DNA of 7,337 bases from Thiotrichaceae bacterium (GTDB lineage Bacteria; Pseudomonadota; Gammaproteobacteria; Thiotrichales; Thiotrichaceae). The notes beneath the pieces were generated by a model. It was not told the origin of the DNA, made no database searches, and saw nothing but the letters and a program-made list of their open reading frames with translations. Position 1 is the stretch's first letter. Each line of letters begins with the position of its first letter. The stretch is from assembly GCA_027030285.1 (NCBI GenBank), contig JALVFC010000491.1:1-7337 (forward strand). The letters run 5' to 3'. Below, in pieces: positions 4,980-7,337 of this stretch. Position numbers and translations under genes: made by a program.

Positions 4980-7217
4980 TCAATTTATCCCAAGTGTAGC
5001 GTCACCGGATTGTACAGATCGTCTAGGGCAAGCTCCTAGTATGAAACCATTTGGATATACCCAGTTCAAACACCGTTGTGGAAAGGGTGTGCGGAACTGA
5101 GCGGGCTTCCAAAGCTTATCCGGTGGTGAATAGTCATTGGGTGCGTTGATTAGTTTTATTCCATAGGATAGCTTATTACGGTTTGCAAATTGCAGAAAAT
5201 ATTTCGTAAAATCTGAACCATAATTCTTGATCATGGCAAGTAAGACCGTCCCGCGTTCCCCAGAGTTCAAGTTTCTCCACCGGTTACTACCCTTAGCAAA
5301 ATTAATAGGGTTACTGGCCAGTGTTGCTAATTGTCTGGTGCGTCTGAAACTTATTTTGTTCTTTATTCCGTTGTATTTAAGATGTGGGTATGTTTTGACC
5401 GAAGGGGAGTACTTAAGTATTTTATTGTAATCTTTTTTATTCATTCCTGGAGCTACTTCATAGCGGTGTGGGTTTATGTGTTGTAGAAGTCGTTTATGTA
5501 GGTTTATTCTCGTATTAGGATTGCTTAAGTTTAGGATCCATATCCACATATCAACTTGCTCTTCATTTTGATAAATTGTCTGTATGATCTCCAAAAGGAG
5601 AAAAACGAAGTTTGGATTTAGGTTGTTAATTCTATTTCTTGATCGCCAAATCCAAGAAACCATTCGTGTGCGAAGGGTTTCTAAAATATCGGGTAGTTGC
5701 GTGATGAGATGGTTTAACGATTGAGGTGGGGTGTTATTGGCTATGGTTATTCCTAATACATCATGTCGAAATGATTCAATTATATTTGGAGATTCTTGAA
5801 TAGGTATTCGATCTCTTGTTACGCTTACGCTGCTTAGGGAACGCTTACCTCTCTGTAATTCCCGTAAACGTCCCAATGGACTCATTGTGTGGGCGGTAAT
5901 GCTTCTATTAAGTTCGCTCGTCTCAGTAAGTGTGTGATCCAACTTGTCAAAATCAAACTCATATACATCCCCTGGTAGATGTTGCTCTCCAACTAAGCCG
6001 ACAATGTCGTGCGCTACGCGGTAGTGTGTGGCGCTAACATTAGGCAGGCGGGTGGATCGTGTTGGAATTCCGGGGGATTGGAATGTGATAACGCGCCTGA
6101 CGTATTGTGGGTAGTTTACTGAAGCTAATTGTGAAAGTGCTCCTCCTAGGCTATGCCCCGTTAGATCCGCCTTATTTTCTTTTTTCATGATGCTTTCTAT
6201 TAGATCTCTATTTGTTTCAAATTGATGCATACCAATTCCGGCCATGTTTAGGTCATCAAAGATATCGTTAAGGTCTGGCTCGGTGCCGCGAAACACAATA
6301 ATCGGCAAGTTGCCGCGTTTACGAGCATTTTTGTTGGGCCGAAATACCCGTATAACTAGTCCATTGTTTCCATGGATCGCTCGCCCGGAAGTAAAGCCAA
6401 GTCGGCTTACATGATCCTGGATGCCGTGCGGTAGATTATCTTTATATCCGATGTCATGAGCGAAAAACTCAAATATCCGGTCTCGGTTGACTTTCTCATA
6501 GACATCTTGTCCGGTTAGTATAGCGCGCTGGAGAGCGTGGTTAATACCTGAGTGTATGGTTTTTTCTGTGGGGTGAGTTCGCACAGATTTGGGTTGTCTA
6601 GTTAAGAGCGTGCTGTTGGGTGAGGAGGTTGATTGTTGTAACACATGACTGAGTTCGTGAACGAGTAACTTTTTGCCCCGCTGCGTATCTGGTGAATACT
6701 CTCCTTCTCCAAAAACAATTCGTTTGTTCGCAGTATAGGCGCGGGAATATACATCGGTTGCTGATTTCGCTGCAGTAATATCAGAGTAAATTCTTACATC
6801 TGAGAGATCATATCCAAACCGTTTCCCCATATCTTCCGCCAAATCGGGTGGTAGTGGTCTGCCAGGACTGCTCAATACCCGCTCCACACTCGGCGGCGCC
6901 TCCGCTGCTTCTCCAGAAGCATACCCCGAAAATCGCTGCACTTTGATCGGTGTTTTGTTCGGTGTGACGGGTGTCGGCATCGCCATAACCTGATCAGCGA
7001 TACGATCCGCCTCCCGCTCATAAGCATCATCCGAATCCCCAATCTTGAGCTTGGTTTGCACCTCCTTCCATTTCTTCTTCCGGCATTCGCTACATTCATC
7101 ACCAGCCAGAGTATGATTTCCGCAGCTTGCACATTTGCGTTGTAGTGTCCCACCCGTTAGATGTGACCCGCCTGACTGGTCCTGCCGGGCTTGCTGTGCC
7201 GCCAATTGCCGAGTCAT
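4980..7217 (-). CDS. DUF4157 (eCIS_core) protein fused to a class-3 lipase domain; candidate eCIS lipase effector
   Basis: 745 residues, ATG at 7217-7215, with GGGAG at 7231-7227. The N-terminus matches the 941-aa protein: knuckle C29-x2-C32-x9-C42-x2-C45, YEREADRIADQVM (66-78), and DUF4157 at about 110-195 with H187-E188-L-S-H191. After a short linker, residues about 225-450 form a Lipase_3-like alpha/beta hydrolase: IIVFRGTEPD (306-315, oxyanion-hole strand), DLTGHSLGGALSQLA (351-365) with nucleophile Ser356, YRVAHDIVGLV (399-409) with likely acid Asp404, and ITAHTMSPL (440-448) with likely base His443. The predicted activity is hydrolysis of acyl esters in lipids or phospholipids of a target membrane. 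Residues 480-745 are Lys/Arg/Asn- and aromatic-rich, unrecognised, and encoded by distinctly AT-rich DNA; they could be a second effector or membrane-contact domain. No signal peptide is seen, which fits delivery by an injection machine. The start overlaps the stop of the preceding gene (ATGA). The stop at 4982-4980 abuts mobile-element debris, so the extreme C-terminus could be altered. Confidence 0.88.
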   Translation of the reverse strand: MTRQLAAQQARQDQSGGSHLTGGTLQRKCASCGNHTLAGDECSECRKKKWKEVQTKLKIGDSDDAYEREADRIADQVMAMPTPVTPNKTPIKVQRFSGYASGEAAEAPPSVERVLSSPGRPLPPDLAEDMGKRFGYDLSDVRIYSDITAAKSATDVYSRAYTANKRIVFGEGEYSPDTQRGKKLLVHELSHVLQQSTSSPNSTLLTRQPKSVRTHPTEKTIHSGINHALQRAILTGQDVYEKVNRDRIFEFFAHDIGYKDNLPHGIQDHVSRLGFTSGRAIHGNNGLVIRVFRPNKNARKRGNLPIIVFRGTEPDLNDIFDDLNMAGIGMHQFETNRDLIESIMKKENKADLTGHSLGGALSQLASVNYPQYVRRVITFQSPGIPTRSTRLPNVSATHYRVAHDIVGLVGEQHLPGDVYEFDFDKLDHTLTETSELNRSITAHTMSPLGRLRELQRGKRSLSSVSVTRDRIPIQESPNIIESFRHDVLGITIANNTPPQSLNHLITQLPDILETLRTRMVSWIWRSRNRINNLNPNFVFLLLEIIQTIYQNEEQVDMWIWILNLSNPNTRINLHKRLLQHINPHRYEVAPGMNKKDYNKILKYSPSVKTYPHLKYNGIKNKISFRRTRQLATLASNPINFAKGSNRWRNLNSGERGTVLLAMIKNYGSDFTKYFLQFANRNKLSYGIKLINAPNDYSPPDKLWKPAQFRTPFPQRCLNWVYPNGFILGACPRRSVQSGDATLGIN

Positions 7218-7271
7218 TTGCTCATGCTCCCATAGACGGATTCGGCTATCCGCACCCCCAACTGTTCCGGG
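6789..7271 (-). repeat. Duplicated cassette head, copy 2 (pairs with 2848-3330)
   Basis: Counterpart of the block at 2848-3330. In this copy the preceding gene still has its stop codon and the ATGA overlap, so it is closer to the ancestral arrangement. The match continues upstream to the window edge (7337) against about 3564-3633. Confidence 0.85.
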
Positions 7272-7337
7272 TTGCTTGTGTCGCCAAGTTGTAGATCTCC
7301 CGCGCGCAATTGAAGCGTTGGCGTCCAGGCATCTGGC
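7214..7337 (-). CDS. C-terminal 40 residues of an unidentified gene, coupled to the DUF4157-lipase gene
   Basis: The minus-strand frame from the window edge is open and ends at TGA (7216-7214), which overlaps the ATG at 7217. It encodes PDAWTPTLQLRAGDLQLG, a short polar stretch, then QLGVRIAESVYGSMSK. The pattern is a beta-like segment (LQLRAGDLQL) followed by an amphipathic helix (EQLGVRIAESVYGSM). A decayed copy of the same 3' end lies upstream of the other DUF4157 gene, so the two genes form a recurrent pair, and the real codons (not just bases) are similar in both copies. I do not recognise the protein. By context it could be a CIS-associated accessory or a cargo-loading partner, but nothing in the visible 40 residues shows a function. 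Confidence 0.7.
   Translation of the reverse strand, partial: PDAWTPTLQLRAGDLQLGDTSNPEQLGVRIAESVYGSMSK
7227..7231 (-). promoter_or_regulatory. Ribosome binding site of the DUF4157-lipase gene
   Basis: GGGAG on the minus strand, nine bases before the ATG at 7217 and inside the last codons of the preceding gene. Together with the ATGA overlap (7217-7214) it indicates translational coupling and supports the start MTRQL. Confidence 0.75.

Overview
The window is an accessory locus of a Gram-negative bacterium, probably a proteobacterium. This guess rests on moderate base composition, good Shine-Dalgarno sequences, and ISL3- and IS3-type transposase remains; no marker gene fixes the taxon. All intact genes are on the minus strand, so transcription runs from the right edge to the left edge. 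The content points to an extracellular contractile injection system (eCIS, a phage-tail-like syringe) with its cargo region.

In transcription order: (i) 7337-7214 is the 3' end of a gene whose stop overlaps the next start (ATGA). (ii) 7217-4980 is a 745-aa protein with an N-terminal four-cysteine knuckle, a DUF4157 (eCIS_core) domain with HELSH, then a class-3 lipase domain with GHSLGG and an unrecognised basic tail. (iii) 4979-3772 is a mobile-element graveyard: a 5'-truncated IS3-family transposase with a one-base frameshift, abutting a truncated ISL3-family transposase on the opposite strand. (iv) 3758-3277 is a decayed second copy of the 3' end of the gene in (i), split by a 233-bp element with inverted repeats and no transposase. 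(v) 3276-451 is a 941-aa protein with almost the same N-terminal half-domain as (ii) but an unrelated, glycine- and beta-rich C-terminal region. (vi) 275-1 is the start of a CIS structural gene (tube / tube-initiator type), running off the left edge.

The main observation is that (ii) and (v) are two members of a modular cargo family. A block of about 480 bp, from the 3' end of the preceding gene through codon ~143, is duplicated without internal gaps, and similarity then falls abruptly. By a hand count, identity is about 122/143 residues before the break and 28/52 in the rest of DUF4157; beyond that I see no similarity. The working model is a conserved loading/processing head joined to exchangeable payloads (a lipase in one, unknown in the other), next to structural genes of the injection machine. 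DUF4157 and its link to eCIS loci are established; the payload role of these two proteins is inference.

The undamaged copy at 7218-7337 acts as an empty-site reference for the damaged copy at 3277-3633. This fixes the insertion point of the 233-bp element and its probable target duplication.
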